From: Druceiella hillmani
Lineage: Eukaryota; Arthropoda; Insecta; Lepidoptera; Hepialidae
Direction: 5' to 3'
DNA length: 64,000 nucleotides
Assembly (NCBI GenBank): GCA_039881145.1
Contig: JAYKKI010000060.1
Location: forward strand, 10,440,501-10,504,500
The position numbers were made by a program, and so were the translations under genes. The notes beneath the pieces are model-generated. The model was not told the DNA's origin and did no database searches. It worked only from the letters and a program-made list of their open reading frames with translations. Below, in pieces: positions 36,991 to 51,249 of the stretch. Positions within the stretch are counted from its first letter, which is position 1, and each line of letters opens with the position of its first letter.

Positions 36991-39900
36991 TACGTAATAA
37001 ATATATTCAAATATAAAACTTGACCTAAAATTAAGTGTACATTGTGATAAACTTTCAAAAAGTATAATGTAACTTTTAAGACGACGTCTCAATATCAAGA
37101 TCCAATTACAAACATTTGAAAGTAACGTGTTTTTGTATTCAAATTTGAATAAATTTTTCTAACTGAATAAATATGAACTCAGTGATCAAACAAAATTCCA
37201 TTACGAAACGAATATGATATTTTAATACATAATAATGCAGGATTTTTAAAATATATGTTTCTAAGCAAAAAAATAAATTGAACACCATTCAATACAAGAG
37301 GACGCTTCAAACTTCTTGAGTTCCAAAAGTTGCAAGTATCATTTGCAAATGATTTATTAAGATGTCACGTCAATTTTGAGGTTAATATTTTATAAAACAG
37401 GTTTTAAAATGCAAAGAAATTAACTGAAATTTCACTTAATTTTAAAAGACTTACCTAGTTTTACCGTATTTGTCGGAATGAGTAAAAAATAAAGTTTTAC
37501 CCCAACTTTACGTTAAGGTATTGTAGTACAAGTGGAGAAATCGCAAAGATATTCAACAAAATATTAACAAGGGGACAGAAAATATTGGGAAAAATGTGGA
37601 AAAAAGGAAAATGAAATAAAAAACATGAACTGCGATGAAATAAATAATTGTTATATAGTTTTGCATATTTTGTGCCCGTGACTTAAACCTAATCATTGAT
37701 TACTCGACCAAATATCATTTGGTTAATTTTGTGGATAAAACGGTGAACTGATTTTCTTTCATGCACTAAACATAATATAGATTACAAGTAAGATAAATTA
37801 TATTTCGAACTGATGGAATGGAAATTAAAAAGTATTTCTAATACGTAATATCAATGTAAACAATATTTCAACATGGTACAAAATTTTCTCCTGATTTAAC
37901 AAACCAGTTTTCACCGAAACTTGTCACTTTTATTTTTGTTTCCAATTTTTCAAGTATCGCTTCAAGATGAGTTCATCCTTTACCTAACTTGGAACAGTAA
38001 AACGATACGTAATACTAGAATGTTATTCTACTTAACGATTCAAAAACTAATCTAAATTTTTTTACTAGCTTGTGACGCGAATATATAGAAGTAGATAGGC
38101 AGACATTATTTCTCTCATTCTTCAATCAGATCCAAAAAAATTCAAAGGTGAAGCCTCTTTTTCTGTCGCATTTTACATTATGCTAATGGCATCAAACACA
38201 ATTAGTCCCAAAATCCAAAATCATGAAGCCCACTTAAACTCTTTTTATTGTATTTCATTTATTTTCGTTTGTTTTCTTCCACTCTTGCATTAAACCTATA
38301 GAGTATTAAGAGTTAACTTTTAGGTCACACACTAAAAGTAAATTTATGTGTGATTCATCAATGAATTCAAAGTGATTTATTAAAAAAAATATATTTACAA
38401 AGAAACAATATCTATATTTTCTTTGACTAGAACAAAGATGGTGAAGAAAAATTTCAAAACATTTATTTTTTAATATTCAGATAATACTTAAAGGTAAAAA
38501 ATATAAACGAAAAGTTTATATTGTGTTACATTATATCAATCCCTAGGGTAACTGTTAGGCTTAGAAAATAATTTTCGTCATAAATGTTATGATATTACGT
38601 AAGACTTGATTGATCTTCATAGTGCTGAATGGGTCGTAATGAAACAGCCGAAATGCTCAAATCTCAATTTCTTTAGGTTAAACAGCTGAATAGGATAGAG
38701 TTTTGTAAATAAGTTCTCGTAAAAAAAACCTTTGCTAGTACGTATCTCAAAAGACGTATTTGATGTTCTAAAAGCTGTATGTGATTGACGGAACACAATT
38801 TGGAAAGTTTTGTTTAGTTTTAGCTACGTTTTCATCTAGATAATAATTGAATTTTTGCAATAAAATTAGACGGTACAAACCATGAATACAAACCATTAAT
38901 GTAATGTGATGGTACAGACCATGAATATACTATTTTTAGAGCCGCGTACCTAAAAAGGAAAAGTGGAATTTTCATAAAATCACTCACGTGTCTGTTCGTC
39001 CTTCAGTCACAGCCAATTTTAATAAGAAACGCTTGAAGTAGAATTTTAAATTTGACGTAGTAATAAAAAATAGGTCCAGTAATAAAAAGTATACTATATA
39101 ATTTTGTCGTTGGGGACGAACAAATTAATTTTTTTTTTAAATTCCATATATGGTGTAGGGTATTGTTCAATTTGGTGTTGGTCGTGGCTTTTTTATTTCA
39201 GTTATTATATCTTCAGAGTTATAGATGTATCATTTAAAAGAGGTTATCCGTAGAAACAAAGAATATTATTTTTTCATAATTTTAAAATGAAGATTTAAAA
39301 AGATATTCTAAAAATAGACATAAACACGAGTTCTCCTCTCCCTGTTTCCAAAACAGGTGATCGAAAAAGAAAAAAGGTATATGGTTTGGAAAATATGAAC
39401 GGAAGATTTCAGGAAAACTAGGGCGATTATCCTAAATCTTATAACTTTTTTAAATATACACCAGTGAAATATATTTATTTTAAAAATTGTTTTTTTAAAT
39501 GATTTAATAGAAATAATACAAACCTTTAAATTATATGTAAATACAAGTTCCACTTGTGCTCGACTGGACTCTTTTTTCTTATGCATGGTTTCCTTTTCAA
39601 AATCACACGGAATATTATAAAAACAAAGGATTGTAAATTTTTGGCCATTGTCCATATTCACATAGGACCACATATTTTTTTGCCTGCTTTGTTAATATTT
39701 TTTAAAATCATAATTGGATATTCCATGTAAATGAATAATAACATAGTATAATATGAATATATTAGAAAATGTGAATTAATAATTGTTAAAGTAAAACAGT
39801 AATTAAATTTTCTTCATTTATCAATAGTATTTCCGTATTCGTGGAAGTACATGACGAACTTTCCGTCAAGATGTAACTAAAGCTCCTTTAATTTGACTTT

Positions 39901-42479
39901 TTATGTTGGTGAATAAAACAATCTATACTTGCAGATGAGTACGTACCCTCGAAGCAAATAACATGTGCTCATAGGATGAGACTTATTTTTATGTAGGTCA
40001 AACGTGAATACGAATAACATCCTATTACATTTGAAATTGAAGGGACTTGTTCCCTTTAAAAGTTACTATGTTAAAGATGACAAACTCCTTTCTTCCTAGG
40101 ACTTTATAAGTGTTTTATAATTACGCATTTTAAATAATTGAACAATTACCTTACTGGATGCTTATCTTACTGGATGCTCTAGACAAGAATCCTAGTTAAC
40201 TACCCGCTTAATCATAATTTGAATTGTCCTGTAGCGGAATAATAAATAAAAAATAAATTACACTTGTAATACCGTACACGTGATAGAAGGGAAAATATTA
40301 ACAACAAAACGTATGTGTGGTACCTCAGTTGTTCATATGTAGCGTCTGAGGCGTACATCTACAACGCGCGCATGCGCAACACTATCTTATTCAATCGTCG
40401 CTTTCTTTTCCTCTACTTCCATGGCGTCGGAATTTATAGCCCTTTTTCTCTTTCTCTCTACTTCATATCTTTCTTCTCTCTCGTAACGAAATGAGACTAA
40501 ACGTGACGCAATCTTAAAATTCTCGTCCACTTATCGATTATCAAATCGCTGCCTTAGAAATTTTACTTCAAAAATCTGATATGTATATATGTTGGGTTCA
40601 AAGAATGAAAATGGTTATTGAACGAAAAAATTGAGCATAACACGTTGCAGTATTTTTAAAAGATGTAGAATGCAGTAATAGCCAGAACATGTTGCGGTTT
40701 TCGATAAAAGACTACCATGCGAAATTCGCATCACGGATGATATTTGACCACTAAACTCATGATATTTGATATTTAAATTCATGATATTTGACCACTAAAC
40801 ATTGTGGTTATTAAGAAAAGTCATAATGCGTTCTGAACGTTAGCTATGCAACCACGATACTATGGTGAATAGATTGTGACTTATCAACGATAGTGTTGTA
40901 AACAAACAGACGTCGACTTTTTGTTTAATATTGAGTGTCATGTCCAAGTGCGAACATCTGTGCGCCCATCAAAGCTAGCAAAATGGATATATTTTAAGAT
41001 CAATTAAGTGAGGTAACGAATACAAATACTGATCGCAGTTTCTTAATGAGTTTTGAATAATACGGAGCGTCACTTTAGGGAAAAAACAAACTCAGCTTCT
41101 TAAAAAAAAAGACAAACTCTGTGGATAAGTCAGTATCGTCGTCTTAAACGATATGGTATCTTATAAATTGGTAACTGTCAAAAACTGATTGAAAATGGAT
41201 TGGATGGCACTGGTGATTCAGAAATTCGATACTTCATTATAAAATATGTAGAAAAAGGTGTGCAAAATAATATTAAACCTAAAGACATTATCTGATTCAG
41301 ATTGGAATATAAAGTGTTTGGAATAATTATAAACATTGGTTCAAAGAAAAAATTAGCAGCGTGCAGAGGAAAGAATAAATGAGTTTATGAAAGTTAAATA
41401 GTAAACTGATTACTCCTTATTTAAATATTTTTATTAAAGGTACAGGTAAAAACAAATTAGCTCGTCGTGCCTTCCTAGACTTCAAGAAAAGCTACGATTA
41501 CACAGGGAAAAATACAATTTTAATATGAACTCTTTTGTCATTGCCCTATATTTTCAGACTATTTCGGTAAAATATTTATATAATCAATATTTAATAGATT
41601 TTACCCTTTTTGGAGGGGCCAAAATATGGCGAGTAATTCATGGCCGTATTGATTTTTTCTCTGAAAGTTTTTATATTTATCTAAATTCTTAATTTTTACC
41701 TAGTCACTCTTCACGCTCTTGTTATTGGATGTAAAGTTTGGTATATGATATGCGTAAAAACTAACACATAAACGTAATATTTATCGCTCAGTTGAAATAC
41801 CAGTTTCCAATAAATAAATTTTCTTTTTATTACAAATTTTGCCCTTTACTTTAACCATGTTGAGAGTTATTCCCATAAAATCGGTGTAAATAATTTTCAG
41901 TAAGCATCGAAGTAAAAACGCATATTTTAACAATGTTCCGTAGTTTATAGAATGATTTGGGTTTTTAAAATATATACTAAATTATACAATAGATTCTCTA
42001 TTATATTGTATAATACTTTTATTTTCCACCAATTAAAGTTACCAATTATTATAAGTATATACAAGTATGTATTGGGTAATGCAAAAGAAGAATGAATTAC
42101 GAAATATTTGGTTCAATAAGAATTTTATATCTACTGAAAATTATAATCTACAAGCGTATATATAGCCTTAGATATATATACATATTTAGATACCGGTACA
42201 CATAGGTAACGTATACGCCTTTTCTTTAATATGGGAAAGAAACGAAATAAGCCAACTAAATATCCTGAGTGTTAATGCTTAATTATGCATTTTGCAGCTA
42301 ATTACATAATTATGTCATTAGGCTTAAATGATGGTTGGTTCGCTCTGCTCTGACTATTTCGATTTACCTTTTTATGTTTACTCTGAATTTATTATCAAAA
42401 TGAGAGGTACTAAGGAGAGCGAGAAATCATTTCTCTCAATGTTTGTTTTAATTCGTTACTATTTTATATTCTAGTAGAA

Positions 42480-42575
42480 CCCAAAATATACACTTGATAT
42501 TTAGGATTTCGAACCTAACCGATTTACAGCCTAACCACTACGCTATCACTACGCTATCTGTCCATTTGTTGCAGA
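42480..42575 (-). repeat. tRNA-derived SINE head (relic)
   Basis: Read on the minus strand, GATAGCGTAGTGGTTAGG fits a Pol III A box, and about 20 bases later GGTTCGAAATCC fits a B box with one extra A. A second, overlapping GATAGCGTAGTGA precedes it, so the A-box end is locally duplicated. Pairing of a true tRNA acceptor stem is not seen, so a SINE promoter relic fits better than a tRNA gene. The partner in the left arm is at 12565-12645. Confidence 0.55.
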
Positions 42576-43799
42576 TCCCAGAGGCCTCTATCTCACAAAC
42601 TGTAAGAATTACTTTTATATTTTTGGACTCATAACTAAGATTTGTACTTTAAAACAGGGTATGTATAATGACAGATCGACTTTTATTTTTTGAATGACAC
42701 AAGTAATGAAATTGTTTTCCGTGCCTAGGTTTACGGTATGACGTTTGAAAAGAAAACTTTGCAACTAAGATTTTGAATTCATGTTATACTTGTTATTTTT
42801 TCCTTTAAGAAGAACATTTTGAAAAATGTTATCTGCAGTTTTATTTCCATTAGATATCCCATACCAACGTAAGCCACACCATTAATACTTGCCAGAAATT
42901 TATCAGTTTGTAGTTTATCAGAGTTGTGGATTAAATATTTAGTTCGCAAGTTTGGCAAAATTTTCGTTTCATGTATTATATTCCGCAGTTTTTGCAGTAA
43001 CTTGTAATAGTAATTTGTAATAGTAGTTTATTAAAATTATTTGTAAACAAATTATATGGAAATAAATATGATGAAAAATTGTCAAAGACAAATTATTTAA
43101 GTAGGAAAATCATTCCTAAAATTTAGTTTCTGAGATAAAGTTCTTCGTAATAATCACTTATTTAAATAACATAAAATATTGCTTAAGTTTGGTATTTAAT
43201 TAAGGAATAACGACGTCGTCATTAATATCAAGTTATGTTTTACAATTTTTTAACTTTTCTTTTAATAATTTATTTTAAGTATATTTTAGGACCAACAAGT
43301 TTTAAGCTTCTAATAGTAATTAAATATTAAAAACATAATATAATTTTTTTTTGTAAGGTAACGTATGCTAAGCGAATAAAAAAAATACTCAATTTTATAT
43401 CAGATTTACCAGTATTTCATTATTTCTAATGAAATAAGCCACTACGAATGAATAAAGCATCTCGGTACAAAATCTTTAACGTACATTATGATTACTCATA
43501 AATACTTTAAAGGGAAATTATTTCAGTTCGTAGTTTGATTTGCAAGCTTGAAATAAAAGAAACTGAAAACGTGATTTTGTTTTAATATATTTTTCAATAT
43601 TAACATATTATTATAAGAATACTACAGTATTTTTCCCATAACTTGTAGCATTATATGGCAATAAAAAAATAACTATATCCGACTCATTTTCATTCTTCAA
43701 AAATAAATTAAATTCTAAGGTAATCGAAATTAGGTTCCTGAGCATTTGAATGCCGAGGAAAATTAGAAAATTCGGATTTAATTTATTTCTAGACGCAGT

Positions 43800-44690
43800 A
43801 AGTTACGTAAGCAAATAAATTTACTGAGCATGAAAAAATAAAGTCTCTTTTATAATATAGAATATTTTTCGACCTTGTAACAATCAAATTATGATTCAAG
43901 AGAACAATATTCCTTTCAAATTAGACAGTGACTTCTCAACATTTCCCGGCGAAACGGGGCTGATATAAAAATGGAAAATAACCATACATTTTCATTTAAA
44001 TATGTCAGATGATCATTCTTTTTTCAGTGAATGTATCTGGTATATTTAATTTTGACCTGGAACTTATTTGGACATCGAATATATTTGGCGTTAATTTTGT
44101 AGAAATTCATTATTCACAATTAAATGAAACTACGTGATGTAGTATTATTTCTACTTTCTTTTATTTCTTTACAACGACCTAGGTTTCGTTGTATTACAAC
44201 ATCTTCAGGTGGGATATTAGCAATCTTTGCTAATATCCCACCTGAAGATGTTGCAATACAAGGAAACCTAGGTCGTGGTAAAGAAATTAAAGAAAGTAGA
44301 AATAATACTACATCATGTAGTTTCATTTAATTGTTATTTGTACATATAAAATTTTCCTTCATAATAATGATGTACACTGAAAAAGAATCAGCGGAATAAA
44401 TCGTAAATTTCGTTATATCAATTCAAACTTTCTACCTAACGTTTTCTCTACGTCCGTCACTGCGAAAAGTAAATTGCAAAGCAAATTTGATACTCAATGC
44501 AGATAGTCAAATCGATACAGAATTGCATCTTAAACTATATATTGAAACTGACAGCTTATGATAGACCCTGCGGCTATAGCTCACAATTGCGCATTTATTT
44601 ACTTTAGGCTCTAAGCTCCTCCATATTCCAATTAACAATAGTCCATATCTGCTCGCAGTCGAAAGTAGTCTGCTACAATTTTGATAACAA
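43800..44690 (+). repeat. Single copy of the foldback arm
   Basis: Same sense as the left arm of the 10480-11400 foldback: GGGGCTGATATAAAAATGG, GAAAAAGAATCAGCGGAATA, ATTCAAACTTTCTACCTAAC and CTGACAGCTTATG in order. A foldback MITE (44076-44333) has inserted into it. It continues past the fold centre to TAGTCCATATCTGC, similar to the complement of 21410-21430. Confidence 0.8.
44076..44333. mobile_element. Foldback MITE-like element, copy 3 (intact)
   Basis: The leader starts CGAATATATTTGGCGTTAAT. The left hairpin arm starts CACAATTAAATGAAACTACG at about 44116 and the right arm ends CATTTAATTG at 44333. The flanking direct repeats are TTATTTGGACAT (44064-44075) and TTATTTGTACAT (44334-44345). 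The homologous position in the foldback arm at 10670-10696 has no insertion, giving a clean empty site. The stem is about 100 bp with few mismatches; mirrored 68-codon open frames on both strands are by-products. Confidence 0.9.
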
Positions 44691-44699
44691 AAATATATT

Positions 44700-47260
44700 C
44701 ATATTACCAACTAAAAATAATCCAGAGCCTATAGTTCTCACAACACTGACTCCATTCTTGCCAAAAGCGAGAATAATGCTTCAAAAAGTGCGATTGTTCC
44801 ATATTTTTTTGTTATTTTGAATATTATGTAGCGGTCTAGAATAAAGACAGACAGAACTGTCATCAAAATCAATATTTTTTTGTGCCTGTTCTGTGAGCCA
44901 ATATTAATATAAAGTTTATAATTGAAAGAAGTTGTAATTTATAATAATAAATGAGAAATTTTATTGTATTAAAAAAAATTCCTATTATCTTTTATTATGA
45001 ATACAAAACACTTGTGAATACGATTTTATTTATTTAAGTTTTATTATAATATAAATAATTCAACAAAAATCTAGTTTTGAAATGGAGCTCGTTCAGTTAA
45101 CGCATATAATTTAGGTTGAGTTTACATGTAGGGTGGTCCCTATTACTTTCGTCATCGAAATCATTATACCAGTAAGATAACAATCGCAAATATTGCAGTA
45201 GCAAGAGAATGACATGCTTGCTACTGATTTTCGATCATTTTTACAACAAAAAAAATAATTTTACATAAAACAGACCATCGATAAATGTTAATCGTTCGAA
45301 AATAGCCTATAAAGAAATCGCTTACTGGTGATAACCTATAACGTATTCATACGGAATTTACAAGCATTTTCTTGGAATGAGGCTAGAAATGGCCCAGCCG
45401 AAGAAATATAATCAGAACAAAATTTTCTATGGTGTACAGTTCTAAGCTTTTACAAAATATTAAGGATAGTTTTCAATATCTTACATAGCTTCATTTTATA
45501 TAAACAGACACTGCTGTGAATCTCGGTATGTAATAAACAAAAAAATACTAAATATTTTAAGTCTCTACGTTGCTTGCTCCCAATCAAACACCCGATAAGC
45601 AAGTATGCGTTGCGCGTAGGTACGGCCTATTATTTTATGATAGGTATACGTATTCAATATTTTATATGGCCTTAATATAATCACCTGTTACGATAAAATA
45701 TTGGAGTCTCACACCTTTAATTCCGCCCATTCAGTCCAATTTAGGAGAAAGTGGCAAGTATAGTTATTAAGCAGTTCAATTTGATCAAAAGTAATTTTAT
45801 CCGGAATATAGTGAGTTACTGAATAATATACATTTAGAATTATAGTAGAGTAACATTATAATAATTCAGTGTTAAATTTATAAAAATTCATATCAAAAAT
45901 AGAAGTTGTCTAGGCATATAACGAATTTATACAAATATAATTTCACATAATTCACATGTATGCACATACAGAAGAGAGAGTAGCCCATTTAATATCATTT
46001 ACCGACACTAAAAAGCAGTAAACTATATAAAGATGAGAAAAAAACCTAGATAAGAAAATTCCGTTCGGTGTAGTACCATTGCAGACATTCATTTTGCTTA
46101 CATTAATTCAAACCATTAAACTTGTATTGTTAATGACAGAATCACGCTAGTCTCAATTTGTACTGCAATACCCTCTTGCTCTTTCGAATAATTCTTCGTA
46201 AAATTGTATAAAACCTTCTGAAGAGATAGTTTTGAAAATGTTAAAAACAGAGAACCATCTTATCAACAGTTTATCATGATGTAAATATCCTTTATAAAAT
46301 ATTTACCAAAATTTAACTTCCACTATGTTTCCCCATATATCTTACTAGCAAACTTCTCCGTGTTTATTAACGTTTTATGACCACTTTAATCCACTGACGC
46401 ACGTTATTGTACAACTTTAAATTTACTAAACTTTTTTATATTAAGACTATTTTTGAAATATTTTGAAGTAAATGTTCTATAAAATAGTACCAGAAAATTA
46501 AGAACAGACTGATGAAATGCTGCTGAGGTAGATTTGAACAAATAAGTTAAGAAACATAACCATATACACATGTGTAAATTAGTCCAGAGTAACGAAGTTT
46601 TAAAATAAATTGCCCTTAATTTAAAAAATATTATTTTCACTGTATCCAATGCTTTCAGTATATCCCTGATCCACCTTAATATTTTTACCATTGTAAAATT
46701 AGCCTAACTTTGAGAAAACAAAGTTAATTGTTACTGAAATTACCCTTTTAAATAATATTAATTATAACTTTTTAAAATTACTTTAAATTTCAATATATTT
46801 CTAATCTATTTATTCAATTTGGCTTAGGTAATTATTTTAATTTTCCATTTTTTATTAGAGGGCAGCTAATATATTTTGCAGTAATCCTCCCCAAAATTTG
46901 ACTGCAATTTCATAAACAATAAATTATCTCATTATTTGACAAGCGTTTTTAACCTATCATTTCCGAACATTAGTACAAAAAAAGATAAACATAGGCCCAA
47001 ATGTAAAGGGGCGTGATCAACTGTGATCTGCTTAATAAAACACGCCCACAGTACAATCGTTACAATAAATAGAGGGGTTGCTTTCCCCGTTATGCTTAAT
47101 TGTGTACGTGCGTTAACCATAATAATTCCGCATAACAGGAAGGAAAGGTATATTTTCCGGTTATATGTGAAAAGGGTCGATAGAGACTTATTTCAACCAG
47201 GAGTAAAGATTGTTAGTACGTATGAATTAGTGGAATAAGTCGTAATTAAAACGATTACTA
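44700..47260 (-). repeat. Additional minus copy of the sub-unit
   Basis: See the match with 33000-36130. It includes a copy of the CCACTTT-CTCC / CCGCCCATTCAGTCC box at 45700-45760 and block R copy d at 46800-47140. It is more diverged than the main right arm and carries no recognisable gene. Confidence 0.65.
46800..47140 (-). repeat. Conserved block R, copy d
   Basis: The most diverged of the six, but with the complements of AATTAAAATAATTACCTAAG, AAATTGCAGTCAAATTTTGG and GTTTTATTAAGCAGATCAC in the expected order. Frames that are open in copies a and c are broken. Confidence 0.7.
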
Positions 47261-47269
47261 AAGCTTGAG

Positions 47270-49720
47270 TTGTCTGCTTTGTAAACCTATAGTGAATCAA
47301 AGGATACATTGAGATAATTTCGTTATTTTCTTCCATCCACCCATTTTTCCGCCTTATTAAAGCCACACAGTTTCTGCTATTTGAAACCTATGTTCATGAA
47401 ATTTTGCAAATTAAATACTTCTTATGAATGTTTTAATCATTAATTATAGAAATGTCAAATAAATTAAATAATGCTCTTCCCGCACACGTAAAATGGTAAC
47501 GAATATTTTTTTCGCATATACTTTTGAGTGAGCCATAAGAGGAAAGGTTTTAAATCGAAATAAAGATTGTATTTACAAATTTTCGTATTTCAAATCCGTT
47601 CATAAAAAAATATACTTCAGAACGATGTGTATGTTTTCCCTTCCTCGTTTGATTTTGCTAAAATAAAAAAAAAATTGTGTCAAAAAAGTAAAAAAAAATG
47701 TTTATTACTAGACTTTGGCTAAAACTTTGAACTACAATTCGTTCAGTTAATGTGCATCAACTATTTCAAGATATATAAAAAGCTATGAAATCGTAACTTA
47801 TGCGTCTTCCAACTAGCAATGCCAACTTATAATGACAAAAAATTTTAAAGGAGAATAACCTTGAAACAGACAAACATAATTTCTTTTACTGAGAAACAAA
47901 TGATTTTTGACATAAAGTCCAGGCATGTAACATAAAAAAACCAAAACATCTTTAGATATTTCCTTTCAAATACTGAAATATGTTATATACATCTGTAAAT
48001 ACCCTTTATGTAATAAAAATTAATCAACGTTTGACCCAGCTTAAAATAAAACATTTTTGACTCTGCTAATAATTTTCGATCTATAACGCACCAGTTGAAT
48101 AAAAACTGGAGATTTTTTAAGAATTCCTGGATACGTGATATGATCATGAGTCATAAGGTTAATTCCAGAAGTATACTGAAATTCCAGAAGGATTGGCAAC
48201 TCTAGTACCGAAACGCAATTTAAGTCATTTTATTTTTTTAGTACACTTCATGGAAAGTTTTCGAACAAATTTATTAAAATGTGACTCTTAAAGTATTACT
48301 CCACCTTCAAGAGTTCTGTAGCTCGAGAGAGAAAAAAATGGAACCCTTTACAATTTCTCATATGATATACATCTGACTATCTATCCCACAGCCCCAGCCA
48401 TTTTTCTCAGAAACATTTTTGAAGTAGAAACTTTTAATTTATCATAGTAATCAAGTGTATTAATCCGCATATATTTTGACGTTTAAGACTGAAAAATATG
48501 TATATCAACGTACCGGAGGTGATAAACAAAATAAAAATATATTTTAATTCTTGTTTTCATATTTTACATGGCGCATCGATTGGAACAGAAAATAGAAAGA
48601 ATAAGAATAAGAAAGAATAAGATTTTCTCAGAAATTGATGTATGATGTTTCCATATATATTTTTAAAAATGTTCATATCGATAATTTTATTCAGAAACAG
48701 TAGGACGTGGAAAATCGAATGTGACATAGTTAAATAACATATTTATTTTATTTTATACTTTCATTATGAAAATAACATAAGGCAAATGCTATACGAGTCA
48801 GGTATATTTATGGAGTAAATTTTTTGTATAAAGGAATATTTGAGTAACTGTATCAATAAGGGTTTTTGTTTAACCGATACACAATTTTGTAGTTATGGCA
48901 TTATGAATTTAAAAAAAGGTTAAGCAATATTTATTACAATGAGGGAAATATCTACAAAATGGCTTCAAAAACAAACCAGAAACAGAGCAAATCTTTTCAA
49001 AAAATGGGTTCACAATTCCCAAAATTTCCCAAAATTTTAAAAGCTATGTATAAAAATGCATCCCGTACGTCTGAATTCAAATACAATATTTTTAAATGTT
49101 GTTCATAAAGAACTTAGCCTTGTGTATTCATGATAATTAAGTGTGGTACGATACAGATTCATATGCATTTTCATTGTAAATTTTCTACATATCCAAATAA
49201 AAATAAATACTATGATTTAAAACAAAACCTATGATTCGAAGTATAAAATATTAAATCAACGTAAGAAGGAACGTCCTTAAGAGGTTAAAAGTACTCGCGT
49301 TTCCTAAAACTCTTGGATATTAATTTGTGCTTTAAATTTTATTAGCCGTTTTTCATTTCTCTCAAATATAAACTCTAGGAGCATTTTATGATCTATGTAA
49401 CAGACAACGACCTATATACTTCATATACAGCCGATTGAAGAAAATGCCCTTCGATTTTCTATGTCTTTTAGCACGACTCATACAGATGTTTGAATTGTCT
49501 TGATATTCTCCGGATATAAATATGTATTTTACTTTTCATAATGTATTTAATACTTTTACTTTCCGATGACTAAGCGATGAGAAATCTGCTTATCTTGTAT
49601 AAAGTGTTTCTTGTACTCATTAGATATTTACTACGATGATATGTTTAAAGTAGTATGTGAATTCATTAATGTTTCAAATTCTTATTAATTAGTTCACATT
49701 GTTTAAAAAAAAATTATAAT
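47270..49720. other. AT-rich DNA, mostly unassigned
   Basis: No gene is seen. The part around 48380-48460 (GACTATCTATCCCACAGCC, then TTTTCTCAGAAAC and GAAGTAGAAACTTTTAAT) resembles 38990-39060 and 31060-31130, so at least some of it is a distant minus copy of the long unit. 47270-48300 shows nothing I can name. Confidence 0.4.
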
Positions 49721-49729
49721 AGATATTGC

Positions 49730-51160
49730 AATTTTTATAATATTTTACACATCATAATATTGCAAACAATCCACATAGATTTTCTTATCCCGGTGCCAGA
49801 TTTACGATATTGAATTTGCCCATGCTATCCATTTACTTTGTGGAAAACTTACGAAATCATCTCATTCCTAAATATTGTTCCTTTTTTAATGAACGTTCTT
49901 TTACTGTTTACGCCATTAAATTATGAAATTCATTGGATTCTGACATAAGAAATTCACCCTCCATATATGCTTTCAAAAGTGTCTAAAAAATTATATCTCT
50001 CTTCACTTAATACACATCAATTTTCTTCCGCTAATTTCATGTTTTCTTTCATGCCCCATCCTTTTCTATTTTTCCATCAATCGGTCGAAAAGTCTTTTCC
50101 TGAATAATAGAAATTTAATGGGTAACTTTTCTTTAACTTGTTTATACAATTTTCAACCACGTATGAGCCAATATTAATCAATAAAAACAATAAATATTGC
50201 AAAGTATTTATCAATCTTCAACTCATTTTTTAACGACTTATACCGTTGCATTAAGTGTCTTGTCAAATAAAATTAGTAACAATCTCCCTTTTTCATTGCT
50301 TTCACAGGTTTTGCTCACCGACATAATTTATTTTTATAATTATCTATAAATTTTACATTTACATAACTTAACGTACGATACACATTTTTCAGACATTAAT
50401 TCCATAGTTCACGAAATTAAGTACACCTTTATTACACGAGATAAAAGAAGCATTTTCACTCTGTAGAATATATTTTCACTTCGCGTGATCCGTGAAAAGA
50501 AAAGTGTTAGGTGTCATACGAGGGAGACAAAGGCAGGTTAAGTAGAATATTCCTTTTGCGGGATCCCTAATTTCGGTTGCAATAACATATTAAATATGAA
50601 AGTTTCAACATATGAAAGGGAAAAATTAATGTAACTATTCTAACAACCTATTAAAAATTAACATCAATTTAATAAATTAATTTTTTTATCCTAACATTAT
50701 ATTACTGCAAATCTCTTTTCTAAATGAGCAATTTGCTATTTTATGGTTTTGTTTAAAGGTTAAGTACCAAAACAAAACATGGATATTATATATTAATATT
50801 TTTGCATATATTTGTCTTAATTTCAATTAAAATGTATAACAAGACAAAGCCAAAGGAAAATCTAAAACCGTTTCATGACTGCAAATTATTAATATATCCT
50901 GTAATATATTTATTTTCCCACTCATAAATAGCTTCAACCAAATGATCATCTCATACACTCAACGAAACTCATAAAATTTTCAATCAAAACACATAAAATT
51001 TTGTGTTTATTTATCACGGTAATTCGTAGTGTATGCAAAGTTATTTTATTTCGTAATCAATAAAGTAATAACAATAAACTCTGAACTAAAGCAACAATAT
51101 ATCTTTTATGGTTTTCGGTAAAGCGTCATCTGTGTATACTCATGCTAGCATCTCTGCCTT
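49730..51160. repeat. Inverted paralogue of 6900-9170
   Basis: The reverse complement aligns with 6900-9170 (see that entry). Within it, 50240-50620 also matches 62290-62660 in inverted form: TTTCACGGATCA followed by GCGAAGTGAAAATATATTC occurs in both. That block is related to 5240-5400 and 60260-60440 in segments A and A'. Confidence 0.65.
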
Positions 51161-51249
51161 TATGATTATATTAGAAATTCGATATAGATGACTTTTATAT
51201 TTTAAGATAAATCTTGGTATAAAATAAATAAGGGGAATAATATTCTTAT

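Larger units (their letters stand above)
29240..44700 (-). repeat. Right arm of giant imperfect inverted repeat
   Basis: The minus-orientation counterpart of 10420-25700. The inner part 29240-31870 matches unit copy 2 (25700 back to 23250); from 31980 outward it matches unit copy 1 back to the foldback arm at 43800-44690. It holds one intact foldback element (44076-44333), an uninterrupted target site (41131-41160), and the better preserved SINE-like head (42480-42575). No gene is recognised. Confidence 0.8.

Noticed and set aside
39308..39673. 121-codon open frame on the minus strand as a gene
   Set aside because: Paralogous copies at 14680-15020 and 23130-23480 have several stops in the same frame, and composition is AT-driven.
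44120..44330. Mirrored 68-codon open frames on both strands
   Set aside because: Both are produced by the hairpin of the foldback element; the same holds for 6652-6867.
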